A stretch of DNA of 64,000 bases from assembly GCA_013205245.1 (NCBI GenBank), contig JABMNH010000016.1:1-64000 (forward strand). Reading direction: 5' to 3'. Positions 41,475-51,920 of this stretch are shown in pieces. Every line of letters starts with the position of its first letter. Within the stretch, counting starts at the first letter, position 1. The DNA is from Flavobacteriales bacterium (GTDB lineage Bacteria; Bacteroidota; Bacteroidia; Flavobacteriales; Flavobacteriaceae). The notes beneath the pieces are model-generated. The model did no database searches. It was given only the letters and a program-made list of their open reading frames with translations, and was not told the origin of the DNA. The position numbers were made by a program, and so were the translations under genes.

Positions 41475-42075
41475 GAGGCAAATGTATATAATTTTTTATA
41501 ACGAAAACCCCATTTATTTATCAGATAATACAGAAAATATTCACAATATAAAATCTTTTGATTTTAAAAGAAGTGATATTTTTGAGCTGCTAAATCAATT
41601 AAAAAATGGCCATTTAAATGGATTCACCTTAACGGATGAAACCTCGGCTGATTTATATCAAGACTTTGTACAACATTTTAAAATTATTGAAGCTGCTGGT
41701 GGTTTGGTCTTTAATGAAACCAAAGAATTGCTTTTTATTTTCAGAAATGGCGTTTGGGATTTACCCAAAGGAAAAATTGAAAAAGGGGAGACAATTGAAG
41801 AAGCCGCTTTACGCGAAGTAGAAGAAGAGTGTGGTGTTACCGATTTAAAACTGGGTAATTTTATAGATAAAACCTATCATATTTACGAATATAAAAATCA
41901 ATTAGTTTTTAAAATAACCCATTGGTTTGAGATGGCTTGTAGCAATCAAAAGTTAACACCACAATTAGAAGAGGGCATTACCAAAGCTGAATTTTTAGAT
42001 GAAAAAGGACAACAAGTAGCTTTAAATACCACCTATGCCAATATTAAATTGTTGGTTGATAATTTGAAATATTAA
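41473..42075 (+). CDS. NUDIX hydrolase
   Basis: Nudix box GKIEKGETIEEAALREVEEECG. Confidence 0.92.
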   Translation: MRQMYIIFYNENPIYLSDNTENIHNIKSFDFKRSDIFELLNQLKNGHLNGFTLTDETSADLYQDFVQHFKIIEAAGGLVFNETKELLFIFRNGVWDLPKGKIEKGETIEEAALREVEEECGVTDLKLGNFIDKTYHIYEYKNQLVFKITHWFEMACSNQKLTPQLEEGITKAEFLDEKGQQVALNTTYANIKLLVDNLKY

Positions 42076-42118
42076 AACATTTAAAAGATATTTCGGCGCT
42101 ATCAAATAGAAAAAAATA

Positions 42119-43855
42119 TTATTTTATCCTATACACAGGATATCTCAAAAAAGCGGGCTCTTTATATTTTGAATGATTGTAGATATAACTGAGTTGTGCA
42201 TACCAATTTTCAGAAAAAGCTTTGTCTGTTTTTTGTTTGGTTTCAAAATCGGCTTTAAGTTGTGGATTATTATTCAAGATTTCAACAGCCAAATCTTCAA
42301 ATACATAAGGCGAAAAGCCTTCTTTTTGTTGCAAAATAGTATCGAAAAAATTCCAATTAAAAAACGAATCTGGTGCTGTGGGCTCTAAAGTTTCTAAAAT
42401 ATATCTGGCGGTATAGGGCATAAGCGGGATAAGGTAATCCCCTTTTTTGACTCTAATCGTTTCTATGCTTGTAGTTGTTTGTGTGTTGTAATGTAAATAA
42501 TGGCCTTCGTAAGCATTTTTACGTGTTTTATAATCGGCAATATGATACACTTCAATCTGAATTAAACTGTCTTTTTCAAGTTGTGTCATCGCCACTTTAT
42601 TGTGTTTTAAACGGGCAATAATTGGCCAAAATCCTTGTGGAATAACATAGGCTTTTGGTATTGCAACACTTGACTTTGGTTTAAAATAATCGTAATAAGT
42701 TACGGGTTTTGTAAAAGGTTTATCACGATAGTATTTCAAACGTTTTAAGCCTGTAACATCACTTTTTATATAGCGCCCCTCAAAACCTTTAAATTGTAAA
42801 GTGCTGGTTTTTGTGCTGTCAATCTCCCAAGTCAAAGGATAGGTTTTTTCTTTAAGAATTTTATCAAAGGCATTTTGTCGCACAGTTTTTATGTTTGTGC
42901 CATTTTTTTGGATAAAATTTAAGGCACTTAACATTAATTCGTAAGTCACTTCAACTCTGGGTTTATAGTCTTTTAACATATGCGTTTCTACCATCATTCC
43001 CAAAGTGTTAAACAGAGTGGTGTAACCCGTTGAATATCTTGGAGAATCCATGAATTGTGAAAAGCCAATTTCGGGCACTTGGTTAAAAACATTAACATAA
43101 GGTGTGGCATCAATACCTTTTTTATGTAAATCAGCTAGCATTTCTGGCATCATTTTATTGTGAAGATAATTACCCAAGTTGCCACCCAATTTATTGTGTT
43201 GGGTAAATAAATGGGTAAGCGTGTATTGATAATCGGCGCCATTACTCACATGATTGTCTATAAAAACATCGGGTTTAACCAGATGAAAAATCTCTGCAAA
43301 TGATTGGGCGTTTTTAGTATCATTTTTGATAAAATCACGATTCAAATCAAAGTTCCGTGCATTGCCTCTAAACCCATATGAAGTTGGTCCATTTTGATTG
43401 ACACGTGTTGTTGCATTGCGATTTAAAGAACCGCCAATATTGTAAATAGGAATGATGGCAATCACAATATTTTCGAAAGATTTTTTTAATCTTTTATTCT
43501 GAACAATATCGCGCAAAAGCATCATACTGGCGTCGATGCCATCGGGTTCGCCGGGATGAATGCCATTGTTTATTAAAATGATATTCTTTTTCGATTTATG
43601 GATTTTATCAAAGTCAAATTCTTTATCGGCACTAAAAATAACGAGGTGTAAGGGTTTGCCAGAATCTGTTAAGCCCATTGCTTTTATACTGATTTCGGGA
43701 TAGACTTTAGCTAATTTTTCATAAAAAGAAATTGTTTCTTGATAGGTGGCGGTATTTAATCCGTTGCTTTTTTCAAAGGGCGTTGTAAAGTCTGTTTTAG
43801 TTTGTGCTGTTGTAGCTAATGAGAAACCTAAAAAGAACAAGAAAAGCTTTCTCAT
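42119..43855 (-). CDS. M14 family metallopeptidase (secreted)
   Basis: Signal peptide; NNGIHPGEPDGID, FDLNRDFIK, DNHVSNG. Confidence 0.88.
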   Translation of the reverse strand: MRKLFLFFLGFSLATTAQTKTDFTTPFEKSNGLNTATYQETISFYEKLAKVYPEISIKAMGLTDSGKPLHLVIFSADKEFDFDKIHKSKKNIILINNGIHPGEPDGIDASMMLLRDIVQNKRLKKSFENIVIAIIPIYNIGGSLNRNATTRVNQNGPTSYGFRGNARNFDLNRDFIKNDTKNAQSFAEIFHLVKPDVFIDNHVSNGADYQYTLTHLFTQHNKLGGNLGNYLHNKMMPEMLADLHKKGIDATPYVNVFNQVPEIGFSQFMDSPRYSTGYTTLFNTLGMMVETHMLKDYKPRVEVTYELMLSALNFIQKNGTNIKTVRQNAFDKILKEKTYPLTWEIDSTKTSTLQFKGFEGRYIKSDVTGLKRLKYYRDKPFTKPVTYYDYFKPKSSVAIPKAYVIPQGFWPIIARLKHNKVAMTQLEKDSLIQIEVYHIADYKTRKNAYEGHYLHYNTQTTTSIETIRVKKGDYLIPLMPYTARYILETLEPTAPDSFFNWNFFDTILQQKEGFSPYVFEDLAVEILNNNPQLKADFETKQKTDKAFSENWYAQLSYIYNHSKYKEPAFLRYPVYRIK

Positions 43856-44316
43856 TTCTTACTTTTAAAACTAACAGATTCTGGCACTAAAATAGACACA
43901 TCGCCATTATTTCTAATAATATCTCTAATGATACTTGAGCTGATAAAGGAGTTTTCTGCGCTGGTCAATAAAAAAACCGTTTCAATATTTGAAAGTTTTC
44001 TATTGGTTTGCGCAATGGCTTTTTCGAATTCAAAATCGGCAGGATTGCGTAAGCCACGCAAAATAAAATCGGCTTCTTGTGTTTTACAATAATCTACTGT
44101 TAAAGTGCTGTACTTATCTACTTTTACTTTGGCTACATTTTCAAAGGTTTTATTGATAAAACCCATGCGCTCATGCAAACTGAACATGTATTTTTTGGTT
44201 GCATTAACACCTACAGCAATAATGATTTCGTCAAATAGCGGTATGGCACGATTAATAATATCAACATGGCCAAGCGTTAGGGGGTCAAAAGATCCTGGAA
44301 ATACAGCTTTTCTCAT
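43852..44316 (-). CDS. coaD: Pantetheine-phosphate adenylyltransferase
   Basis: AVFPGSFDPLTLGHVDII; FISSSIIRDI. Confidence 0.97.
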   Translation of the reverse strand: MRKAVFPGSFDPLTLGHVDIINRAIPLFDEIIIAVGVNATKKYMFSLHERMGFINKTFENVAKVKVDKYSTLTVDYCKTQEADFILRGLRNPADFEFEKAIAQTNRKLSNIETVFLLTSAENSFISSSIIRDIIRNNGDVSILVPESVSFKSKK

Positions 44317-44416
44317 AATTTATTGAAATTGATGTGGTGTAAAAGTAATATTAAAAATTAAAACCAAAAATTATTAGTTGTTGTTGCTAAAAGCCAGCAG
44401 CCAATGGCAAAAAGCT

Positions 44417-45391
44417 CTAATCTTTTAAAGCCATCTCAATAGCATTTGTAAACAAATCTTGTAAACTAATACCAGCAGCACGCGATTGTTGCGGTAAAAG
44501 ACTTTCGTTGGTTAAACCGGGCACGGTATTTAATTCTAAAAAGTAGGGTTCATCACCAATAAAAATAAATTCCGATCGTGAAAAGCCTTTCATATTTAAG
44601 ACTTTGTAAACCTTTTTGGCAACAGCCTTTAGATTTTCTAATTGGATTGCACTAATTCTAGCTGGCGTTATTTCTTGTGATTTGCCATTGTATTTGGCAT
44701 CGTAATCAAAGAAATCATTATCACTTACAATTTCTGTTGGGGGCAAAACTAAAATCTCATTTTGATAGTCGATAACGCCCACCGAAACTTCTGTACCTTC
44801 TAAAAAAGATTCTATCAAAACGGTGCTGTCTTCCGCGAAAGCGATATCTAAGGCCGCAAGTAAATCGGCTTCTTTAAACACTTTACTGATGCCAAAACTA
44901 GAACCTGCCTGATTGGGTTTAACAAAACACGGCATGCCAACTTTGTCTGCAATAGCTTTGGTATTTATAGTTTCGCCTTTACTTATAACAAAAGATGTCG
45001 CCATTTTAATGTCGTAATCTCGCAACACGCTCAGGCAATCTTTTTTATTAAAAGTTAAAGCCATTTGGTAAAAAGGCGCCGATGTATGTTTAATGCCCAA
45101 CAAATCGAAATAAGCACAAAGCAAACCGTCTTCTCCAGGCGAGCCGTGAATGGCATTAAAAACGCAATCGAATTTAATTTTAAATCCGTTAAAGTCAAAA
45201 CTAAAATCCGATTTATCAATTGTGTGTTTTTCGGTGTTGTTAATTACTTCCCACGTCGTGCCAGTAATCATCACACAATAAGCATTGTATTTTGTTTTAT
45301 CAAGATTTTGATACACAACAGTGCCACTTTTTATTGAAATGTCAGCCTCGGTGGAATTGCCACCCATAACTATCGCAATGGTCTTTTTCAA
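44417..45391 (-). CDS. ddl: D-alanine--D-alanine ligase
   Basis: VMGGNSTEADISIKSG, CFVKPNQAGSSFGISK, FLELNTVPGLT. Confidence 0.95.
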   Translation of the reverse strand: MKKTIAIVMGGNSTEADISIKSGTVVYQNLDKTKYNAYCVMITGTTWEVINNTEKHTIDKSDFSFDFNGFKIKFDCVFNAIHGSPGEDGLLCAYFDLLGIKHTSAPFYQMALTFNKKDCLSVLRDYDIKMATSFVISKGETINTKAIADKVGMPCFVKPNQAGSSFGISKVFKEADLLAALDIAFAEDSTVLIESFLEGTEVSVGVIDYQNEILVLPPTEIVSDNDFFDYDAKYNGKSQEITPARISAIQLENLKAVAKKVYKVLNMKGFSRSEFIFIGDEPYFLELNTVPGLTNESLLPQQSRAAGISLQDLFTNAIEMALKD

Positions 45392-45514
45392 ATTTTTTAA
45401 GTAAAGATTCCTTACAAATTTACAAAAATCTTTTATTAAAAATGAGACACAATGTCCGTCGTAATTTGGCGTTTTCTATTTATAAAGTATCTTTGTTCAA
45501 ATTATTAAAAGCCC

Positions 45515-46072
45515 ATGTCATTTTTAAAATATATATTGAGTAAACCCTTCTTAAAATCGCTTATTACAATTGTTGTGATTTTAATTATTTCTGTTTTTGT
45601 GTTGACACGATGGTTGAATTACACAACACATCACAGCGAAAAAATAACAGTGCCCAATCTTGATAAAATGACCTTAACGGATGTTGTTAAATCTTTAGAT
45701 AGCCTACATTTAAAAGCCATAGTGATAGACTCGGCAAGTTTTAATTCCAATTATCCTGTATTATCGGTTATAGAGCAAAGTCCGCTCGCTGGCGATTTTG
45801 TTAAAGAACACAGAAAAATATACCTTACTTTAAATCCGTCAGGATACAGAAAAGTAACCATTCCAAAAATTTATGGCAAAACCTTGCGTCAGGCTGTTAT
45901 TGAAATTAAAAATATTGGTTTGCAGATAGGAGAGGACCCAACCTATATTCCAGACAAAGGAAAAGATGTGGTTCGCGGCTTAAAACTGGGCGAAAGGTAT
46001 TTATTAGAAGGCGATAAAATAGTAAAGAATGCAAAAGTCGAATTTATTTTAGGTGATGGAAAAGGAGAATAA
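45515..46072 (+). CDS. PASTA domain-containing membrane protein
   Basis: N-terminal TM; PASTA repeats VPNLDKMTLTDVVKSLDSL, IPKIYGKTLRQAVIEIKNIGL. Confidence 0.88.
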   Translation: MSFLKYILSKPFLKSLITIVVILIISVFVLTRWLNYTTHHSEKITVPNLDKMTLTDVVKSLDSLHLKAIVIDSASFNSNYPVLSVIEQSPLAGDFVKEHRKIYLTLNPSGYRKVTIPKIYGKTLRQAVIEIKNIGLQIGEDPTYIPDKGKDVVRGLKLGERYLLEGDKIVKNAKVEFILGDGKGE

Positions 46073-47099
46073 ATACCCAATGAGTAAAGAAGATTTTGAA
46101 CAAGAAGAGCTTTACGAACATTTTAAATTTACAGCCAGCGAAGGACAAGAACCTTTACGTGTAGATAAATTTTTGATGAATTTTATCGAAAATGCCACAC
46201 GAAATAAAGTGCAACAAGCCATTAAAGCAGGTGGCGTATTGGTAAACGAAAACACCGTAAAAGCCAATTATAAAGTAAAACCAAAAGACGAAGTGCGTGT
46301 GGTTTTAGCGCATCCACCTCATATCAATTTATTGGTTGCCGAAGATATTCCCATTGACATTGTGTACGAAGATGATGCCGTAATTGTTGTTAATAAAGCT
46401 GCCGGCATGGTAGTGCATCCCGGTCACGGAAATTACAGTGGCACTTTGGTAAACGGTTTGTTACATCACATTGATAATTTACCAACAAATGCGAATGAAC
46501 GCCCCGGATTGGTGCACCGCATTGATAAAGATACAAGTGGCTTATTGGTGGTTGCCAAAACCGAATTTGCCATGGCGCATCTCTCTAAACAATTTTTTGA
46601 TCGCACAACAGAGCGTTTGTATTATGCTTTGGTTTGGGGAAATGTAGAAGAAGACACAGGGACAATTACGGGAAATATAGGCCGCAGTCTTAAAAACCGA
46701 TTGCAAATGAGTGTTTTTCCTGATGGCGATTTCGGCAAACATGCCGTTACACATTATAAAGTCTTAGAGCGTTTTAGTTATGTGACGCTGGTGCAGTGCA
46801 AATTAGAAACGGGTCGCACACATCAAATACGTGCGCATTTTAAACATATTGGGCATACCTTGTTTAACGACGAACGTTATGGTGGCGATTTGATTTTAAA
46901 AGGCACCACCTTTACCAAATACAAACAATTTGTAGATAATTGTTTTAAAATTTTACCACGCCAAGCCTTACACGCCAAAACACTCGGATTTACACATCCC
47001 GTAACGGGCGTTTTTATGCAGTTTAATTCTGATATCCCAGAAGATATGTTGGCTTGTCTAGAAAAATGGCGGAGTTATACCATTAATCAAAAGGAGTAA
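46053..47099 (+). CDS. RluA family pseudouridine synthase
   Basis: S4-like N-terminus, GLVHRIDKDTSGLLVVAKT, TGRTHQIRAHFKHIGH; start may be 46080. Confidence 0.95.
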   Translation: MMEKENKYPMSKEDFEQEELYEHFKFTASEGQEPLRVDKFLMNFIENATRNKVQQAIKAGGVLVNENTVKANYKVKPKDEVRVVLAHPPHINLLVAEDIPIDIVYEDDAVIVVNKAAGMVVHPGHGNYSGTLVNGLLHHIDNLPTNANERPGLVHRIDKDTSGLLVVAKTEFAMAHLSKQFFDRTTERLYYALVWGNVEEDTGTITGNIGRSLKNRLQMSVFPDGDFGKHAVTHYKVLERFSYVTLVQCKLETGRTHQIRAHFKHIGHTLFNDERYGGDLILKGTTFTKYKQFVDNCFKILPRQALHAKTLGFTHPVTGVFMQFNSDIPEDMLACLEKWRSYTINQKE

Positions 47100-47207
47100 A
47101 TTAGTAGTGTTGGATTGCGGGGGCACTTTCTTATTCAAGCTATTCAGAAATTTATGTGGATAAACGTTCGAATACTCATCAATCTTCTCCATTATATTTG
47201 CGTGATT

Positions 47208-48023
47208 TTACGATTTTGGAGGTAGTTTTTTTATTACATAAAAGACAGACGAAGGTGCTATTTTGTTGATTTTATAAATAGCATGATATTTTACATTTTT
47301 TTTAAGAATAGTAGATAAATATTTATCGAAAAGAACATAGAACTTAAATGAATATATAGCCTTTTTAAACATTTTACCCAATGTTTTTTGTAATATAGAA
47401 GTTACTGTAAAACAATATTCTTTTGATATTGTTTTTATGGGGTATTTGCAAAATTCAGAGTCAAAAAAAGATACTGGTATACCACGTTCGTTTTTTGTTA
47501 AACCTACTCTTGGTTTTTGCCAATCACCCATCGAAATTATAGGTTCTCTTAGAAGTAAATGACCATTGGGTTTTAAAACTCTAACAATCTCACTTAGTAC
47601 AAAAGAAACATTTGGGATATGATGCAATGTACCAAAGCATGTAATCAAATCAATAGAGTCTTCATCTAATGGTAATCTACCTTCTATGCTTGGCTTGATA
47701 TACTTTGGAATCAAATTACCTATTTGATTATTTACTAAATTATCGGAAGGTTCAACAATTGTCAAATTAGTTATTTTATTAATTATAGGTTCAAATTCAT
47801 ACCCTCAAGCTGAGCCAAACCCCAAAACATTTTCAAAAGGCAAATCTTTTATTTTTTCAAATCCATGGATTTTATTCATCATATGATATCCATATGAATA
47901 TGAGTCTTTATCCTTACTTCCAAGATCTGCATATCCTTCAGCTTCTTGATTGTACCATTGAGTTATTTTTTCAAGAGAAAAGTCATCTCCATACAGTTTT
48001 TCACCTTTAAAATATTCATTCAT
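47208..48023 (-). pseudogene. Class I SAM-dependent methyltransferase with in-frame TGA
   Basis: Two ORFs (47805-48023, 47208-47765) in the same frame: ...NVLGFGSA*GYEFEPIINKITNLTIVEPSDN...LITCFGTLHHIPNV; TGA at 47805-47807. Confidence 0.8.
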
Positions 48024-48143
48024 ATTTAATTCTAACTTTAAAAAATCATCACTAATGTTAAGACAATCGACTTTAATTGATTATATCATACGATAAGCGA
48101 AGCTAGTTAAAATGTTGTTAAGTAGCAAACTAAATTATCGAGA

Positions 48144-49091
48144 CTATTTTTTCAAAAAATCCAATACAGCTGCTAAACTTTCTTGTGGACTTTCCTCCAT
48201 CGGCACATGACCCACATTTTTTAGAATTTGCAATGTGCTATTGGGTAAATCTTTTTGAAAACGATAGGCACTCTGGGTAGTAATAAGTAAATCTTCTGCT
48301 CCCCAAAGAATGAGTGTGGGTTGTTGGATGGTTTTTATAAGCGTAAAAGCATTGGGAACTTTCTCTAATTTCATTCTATCTACTAAAGCTTGGCGGTTTC
48401 CGGCTCTTAAGGTCAAATCAAAATACCTGTCAACAAGGGCATCTGTTACTTTTGTTTTATCTGCATAAACATTTTCTACGCTAGATCGTACCACAAAACG
48501 CGGTGTAATAAATGTCATAATTTTATTCAATACCGGGGTGCTGGCAATTTTAAAAGCTATAGGTACATCTTCTGATTCTATAGGGTATCCTGACGCATCT
48601 ATTAAAATGAGTTTAGCAACCTTATCGGGATATTTAACAGCGAATTGCCAAGCGATATGTCCTCCCAAAGAGTTACCTGCTAAAATGCATTTTTTTACAC
48701 CTTTTACCACCAAAAAATGATCAATAAACGAAGCGTAATTAGCAATGGAGTACTGTTGATTGACAAAGGGTCCTGTGAGTCCAAAACCAGGAATATCCAT
48801 TCTCAAAACACGTCTGTTGTTTTTTAAAGTAGCTGTCCAGTTATCAAAAGTATGGAGGCTAGAAGCTGTACCATGAATCAATACAATTGGAATGGTGTCG
48901 GTCGGATTTCCTTCATCACGATAGTGAACGTCCATTCCATCTATCGAAATAAAAGCAGAAGGCGATTGGGCATATTTTGCTTTCAATTCTGTTAAAGGGA
49001 TGTCGCGATAACCGTAAAAGCTAATAATAAGAATGACCAACAATCCGATACTGAACAATAAAATTTTAATAATTTTAGTTATTAATTTCAT
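48144..49091 (-). CDS. Alpha/beta hydrolase
   Basis: LIHGTASSLHTFDNW, LAGNSLGGHIAW, VGHVPMEE. Confidence 0.9.
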   Translation of the reverse strand: MKLITKIIKILLFSIGLLVILIISFYGYRDIPLTELKAKYAQSPSAFISIDGMDVHYRDEGNPTDTIPIVLIHGTASSLHTFDNWTATLKNNRRVLRMDIPGFGLTGPFVNQQYSIANYASFIDHFLVVKGVKKCILAGNSLGGHIAWQFAVKYPDKVAKLILIDASGYPIESEDVPIAFKIASTPVLNKIMTFITPRFVVRSSVENVYADKTKVTDALVDRYFDLTLRAGNRQALVDRMKLEKVPNAFTLIKTIQQPTLILWGAEDLLITTQSAYRFQKDLPNSTLQILKNVGHVPMEESPQESLAAVLDFLKK

Positions 49092-49273
49092 GGGGTTTTG
49101 TTTTATAATTTAATTTTTAACAAGGGTAAATAATTGCCCCAATATCAATTTAATATATTTTCTCAAAAACGAAGCTAATTGAAAAAACCTTAAGAAGCAA
49201 ACTAAATTAGTAGAGCTGTTTGTTACTCTTTTTATGAATTGTATATTTACCCACATTTTATATTGTACAATAA

Positions 49274-50032
49274 ATGAAAATAGTCATATCGCCTGCCAAA
49301 TCTTTAGATTACGAAACAACAGTACCAACAGATGCTTTTTCTATACCGGAGTTTTTAGTCAACTCTGAGAAAATACAAAATACCTTAAAAAAGAAATCGG
49401 CTAAAAGCTTGTCTAAATTAATGGCTATTTCAGATAATTTGGGACAGCTTAATTTTGAGCGAAACCAAGAGTGGCAATTGCCATTTACGGCGCAAAATGC
49501 ACGTCAAGCCATATATGCTTTTAAAGGGACGGTTTACGAAGGTTTAGAAGCTTATACTTTATCGCCAAAAAAAATAGAGGATGCACAGCAAAAATTACGC
49601 ATTCTATCTGGGCTTTACGGCTTACTAAAGCCACTCGATTTAATACAACCCTACCGTTTAGAAATGGGCACAAAATTAAAACTTGGACAACGAGAGAATC
49701 TGTATAAATTTTGGGGAGATACCTTAACCAAATCATTAAATAACGAGATGCAAGACGGCGAAGTTTTGCTAAATTTAGCCAGTAACGAATATTTTAAAGT
49801 TCTTCAACCAAAAGTTTTAAAAAACCCAATCATCACACCCGTTTTTAAAGATTTAACAAAAGGCAAGTTAAAAGTGGTGTCGTTTTTCGCCAAAAAAGCG
49901 CGTGGCATGATGGTGCGGTATATTCTTGACAATCAGATTGAAAATATAGAATCTATTAAAAATTTCAATGTAGGTGCTTATGTTTTTGATAGTAAATTAT
50001 CGAATGAAACAACCTTTGTGTTTACACGATAA
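49274..50032 (+). CDS. yaaA: Peroxide stress protein YaaA
   Basis: MKIVISPAKSLDYE, LSGLYGLLKPLDLIQPYRLEMGTKL. Confidence 0.95.
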   Translation: MKIVISPAKSLDYETTVPTDAFSIPEFLVNSEKIQNTLKKKSAKSLSKLMAISDNLGQLNFERNQEWQLPFTAQNARQAIYAFKGTVYEGLEAYTLSPKKIEDAQQKLRILSGLYGLLKPLDLIQPYRLEMGTKLKLGQRENLYKFWGDTLTKSLNNEMQDGEVLLNLASNEYFKVLQPKVLKNPIITPVFKDLTKGKLKVVSFFAKKARGMMVRYILDNQIENIESIKNFNVGAYVFDSKLSNETTFVFTR

Positions 50033-50145
50033 AACAAAGTGAAATTAAATAATTTTTTAAAAACTAAAAAAAAGTTTAGGTCAACAAAAAAAACCATGTA
50101 CATTTGTACCGTTATTTAAACATAACACAAGTTCATTAAATTAAT

Positions 50146-50242
50146 ACTTATCAAGAAAGGTGGAGGGATTGGCCCTGTGAAACCTTAGCAACCCTTAAAT
50201 TTTTTAAGAAGGTGCTAATTCCTGCTAAACAGCAAGATAAGT
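50146..50242 (+). ncRNA. SAM-I (S-box) riboswitch aptamer
   Basis: P1 acttatc/gataagt; AAGAAAGGTGGAGGGATTGGCCCTGTGAAACCTTAGCAACC...AGGTGCTAATTCCTGC matches the S-box core; followed by sulfur-metabolism genes. Confidence 0.93.
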
Positions 50243-50272
50243 CAGAAGATATATTTAAAAAACCTCTTTTGA

Positions 50273-50298
50273 CACCTATGCGTTTGCATGGGTTTTTT
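50273..50298 (+). terminator. Intrinsic terminator, expression platform of SAM riboswitch
   Basis: acctatgc-gttt-gcatgggttttttt. Confidence 0.85.
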
Positions 50299-50338
50299 TA
50301 TGCCTTAAAGCCATTCTTGATAACAAACACAAAAAAGA

Positions 50339-50755
50339 ATGGAAATACAATTAATAAAAACAGACGCGCAATTCGAATTTACAGCCACAAATAATCAGGC
50401 CGTATTGCCTATTTGTGCATCGCCAAGTTTAGGCGCAGTTCAAAATGGCTTTCGCCCGATGGAGCTTTTACTAGTTAGTTTAGCTTCTTGCCTATCTATT
50501 GATGTGTTGACAATTTTGTACAAACAAAAACAAGACATTTCTAAATATACAGTCAAAGTATCGGCCACAAGAAAAGAATCGGAACCACCCGTTTTCGAAA
50601 ATATTGTGGTAAGCCTCTATGTTTGGGGCACCGTAAGCGAGCTAAAACTCGACAAAGCACTCGCGTTAACAAAAGAAAAGTACTGTTCGGTTTATCACAT
50701 TTTAAAACCAACCGCACACATACAAACACAATATTTTTTAAATCATGAGCAGTAA
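50339..50755 (+). CDS. OsmC family protein
   Basis: FRPMELLLVSLASCLSIDVLTIL OsmC motif with Cys. Confidence 0.85.
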   Translation: MEIQLIKTDAQFEFTATNNQAVLPICASPSLGAVQNGFRPMELLLVSLASCLSIDVLTILYKQKQDISKYTVKVSATRKESEPPVFENIVVSLYVWGTVSELKLDKALALTKEKYCSVYHILKPTAHIQTQYFLNHEQ

Positions 50756-51920
50756 AAATTTCGAAACACAAGCCATAAGAACACAAACCTCAAAAACGTC
50801 CTATAAAGAGCATGCAACGCCTTTGTTTTTGACCTCAAGTTTTACATTTGATTCGGCGCAAGAAGGCGAAGCTTTATTTAACGGTCAAGCCGATGGGCAT
50901 ATTTATTCGCGCTTTTCAAATCCCAATGTAGATGAATTTGTAAATAAAATGTGCTTGCTCGAACAAACTGAAAGTGGCGTGGCAACAGCTACAGGTATGG
51001 CAGCTGTATTTACTACTTTTGCTGCCTTGTTAAAATCTGGCGATCATATTGTGGCATCAAAAGCCATTTTTGGCAACTCATTGCATATACTTCAATCTAT
51101 TTTGCCTAATTATGGTATTAGCCATACTTTGGTTGAAATTGACGATAAAGAAGCTTGGCAAAAAGCCGTAACACCACAAACAAAATTGTTGTTTGTAGAG
51201 AGTCCGTCAAACCCCACTTTAAAAATAGCCGATTTATCTTTTTTAGGAAAATTATCTAAAGCGCACAATCTTATTTTTTGTATCGATAATTGTTTTGCCA
51301 CACCTTATTTACAACAACCTGTAAAATTTGGAGCGAACATTATTATCCATTCGGCCACCAAATATATAGATGGACAAGGCCGTGTGTTAGGAGGCGCCAT
51401 TTTAGGTGATAAAAAATATGTCGATTTATGTTACGATTTCATCCGCCGTACAGGCGCAAGCTTATCGCCATTTAATGCGTGGGTTTTGTCAAAAAGTTTA
51501 GAAACCTTGGCCATTAGAATGGACAGGCATTGTGAAAATGCCGAAGCTTTATATCAGTTTTTAGCACAACATTCAGATGTAGAAAAGATTTTTTATCCGT
51601 TTGATAAAAAAAGTCCGCAATACGATTTGGCTAAAAAACAGCAAAAACTAGGTGGTGGTTTGGTAGGTTGTCAGATAAAAGGCGGCAAAGAAAGAGGCAC
51701 GCGTTTTTTAAACGCTTTAAAATTACATTCGTTAACGGCAAATTTGGGTGACACTAGGAGCATAGCAACACATCCTGCTTCTACCACACATTCAAAACTG
51801 AGCGAAGCAGAACAATTAGATTTAGGCATTACAGCCGGATTCATCCGCTTTTCGGTTGGATTAGAACATATAGATGACATCATAGCCGATGTTGCACAAG
51901 CACTCGAAAATTCAAAATGA
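50745..51920 (+). CDS. Cys/Met metabolism PLP-dependent enzyme (O-succinyl/acetylhomoserine sulfhydrylase-like)
   Basis: YSRFSNPNVDEF, TGMAAV, HSATKYIDGQGRVLGG; downstream of SAM riboswitch. Confidence 0.9.
   Translation: MSSKNFETQAIRTQTSKTSYKEHATPLFLTSSFTFDSAQEGEALFNGQADGHIYSRFSNPNVDEFVNKMCLLEQTESGVATATGMAAVFTTFAALLKSGDHIVASKAIFGNSLHILQSILPNYGISHTLVEIDDKEAWQKAVTPQTKLLFVESPSNPTLKIADLSFLGKLSKAHNLIFCIDNCFATPYLQQPVKFGANIIIHSATKYIDGQGRVLGGAILGDKKYVDLCYDFIRRTGASLSPFNAWVLSKSLETLAIRMDRHCENAEALYQFLAQHSDVEKIFYPFDKKSPQYDLAKKQQKLGGGLVGCQIKGGKERGTRFLNALKLHSLTANLGDTRSIATHPASTTHSKLSEAEQLDLGITAGFIRFSVGLEHIDDIIADVAQALENSK

Noticed and set aside
47805-47807. In-frame TGA as selenocysteine codon
   Set aside because: Position is in a SAM-binding loop where Sec is not expected, and no SECIS-like hairpin was evident right after it
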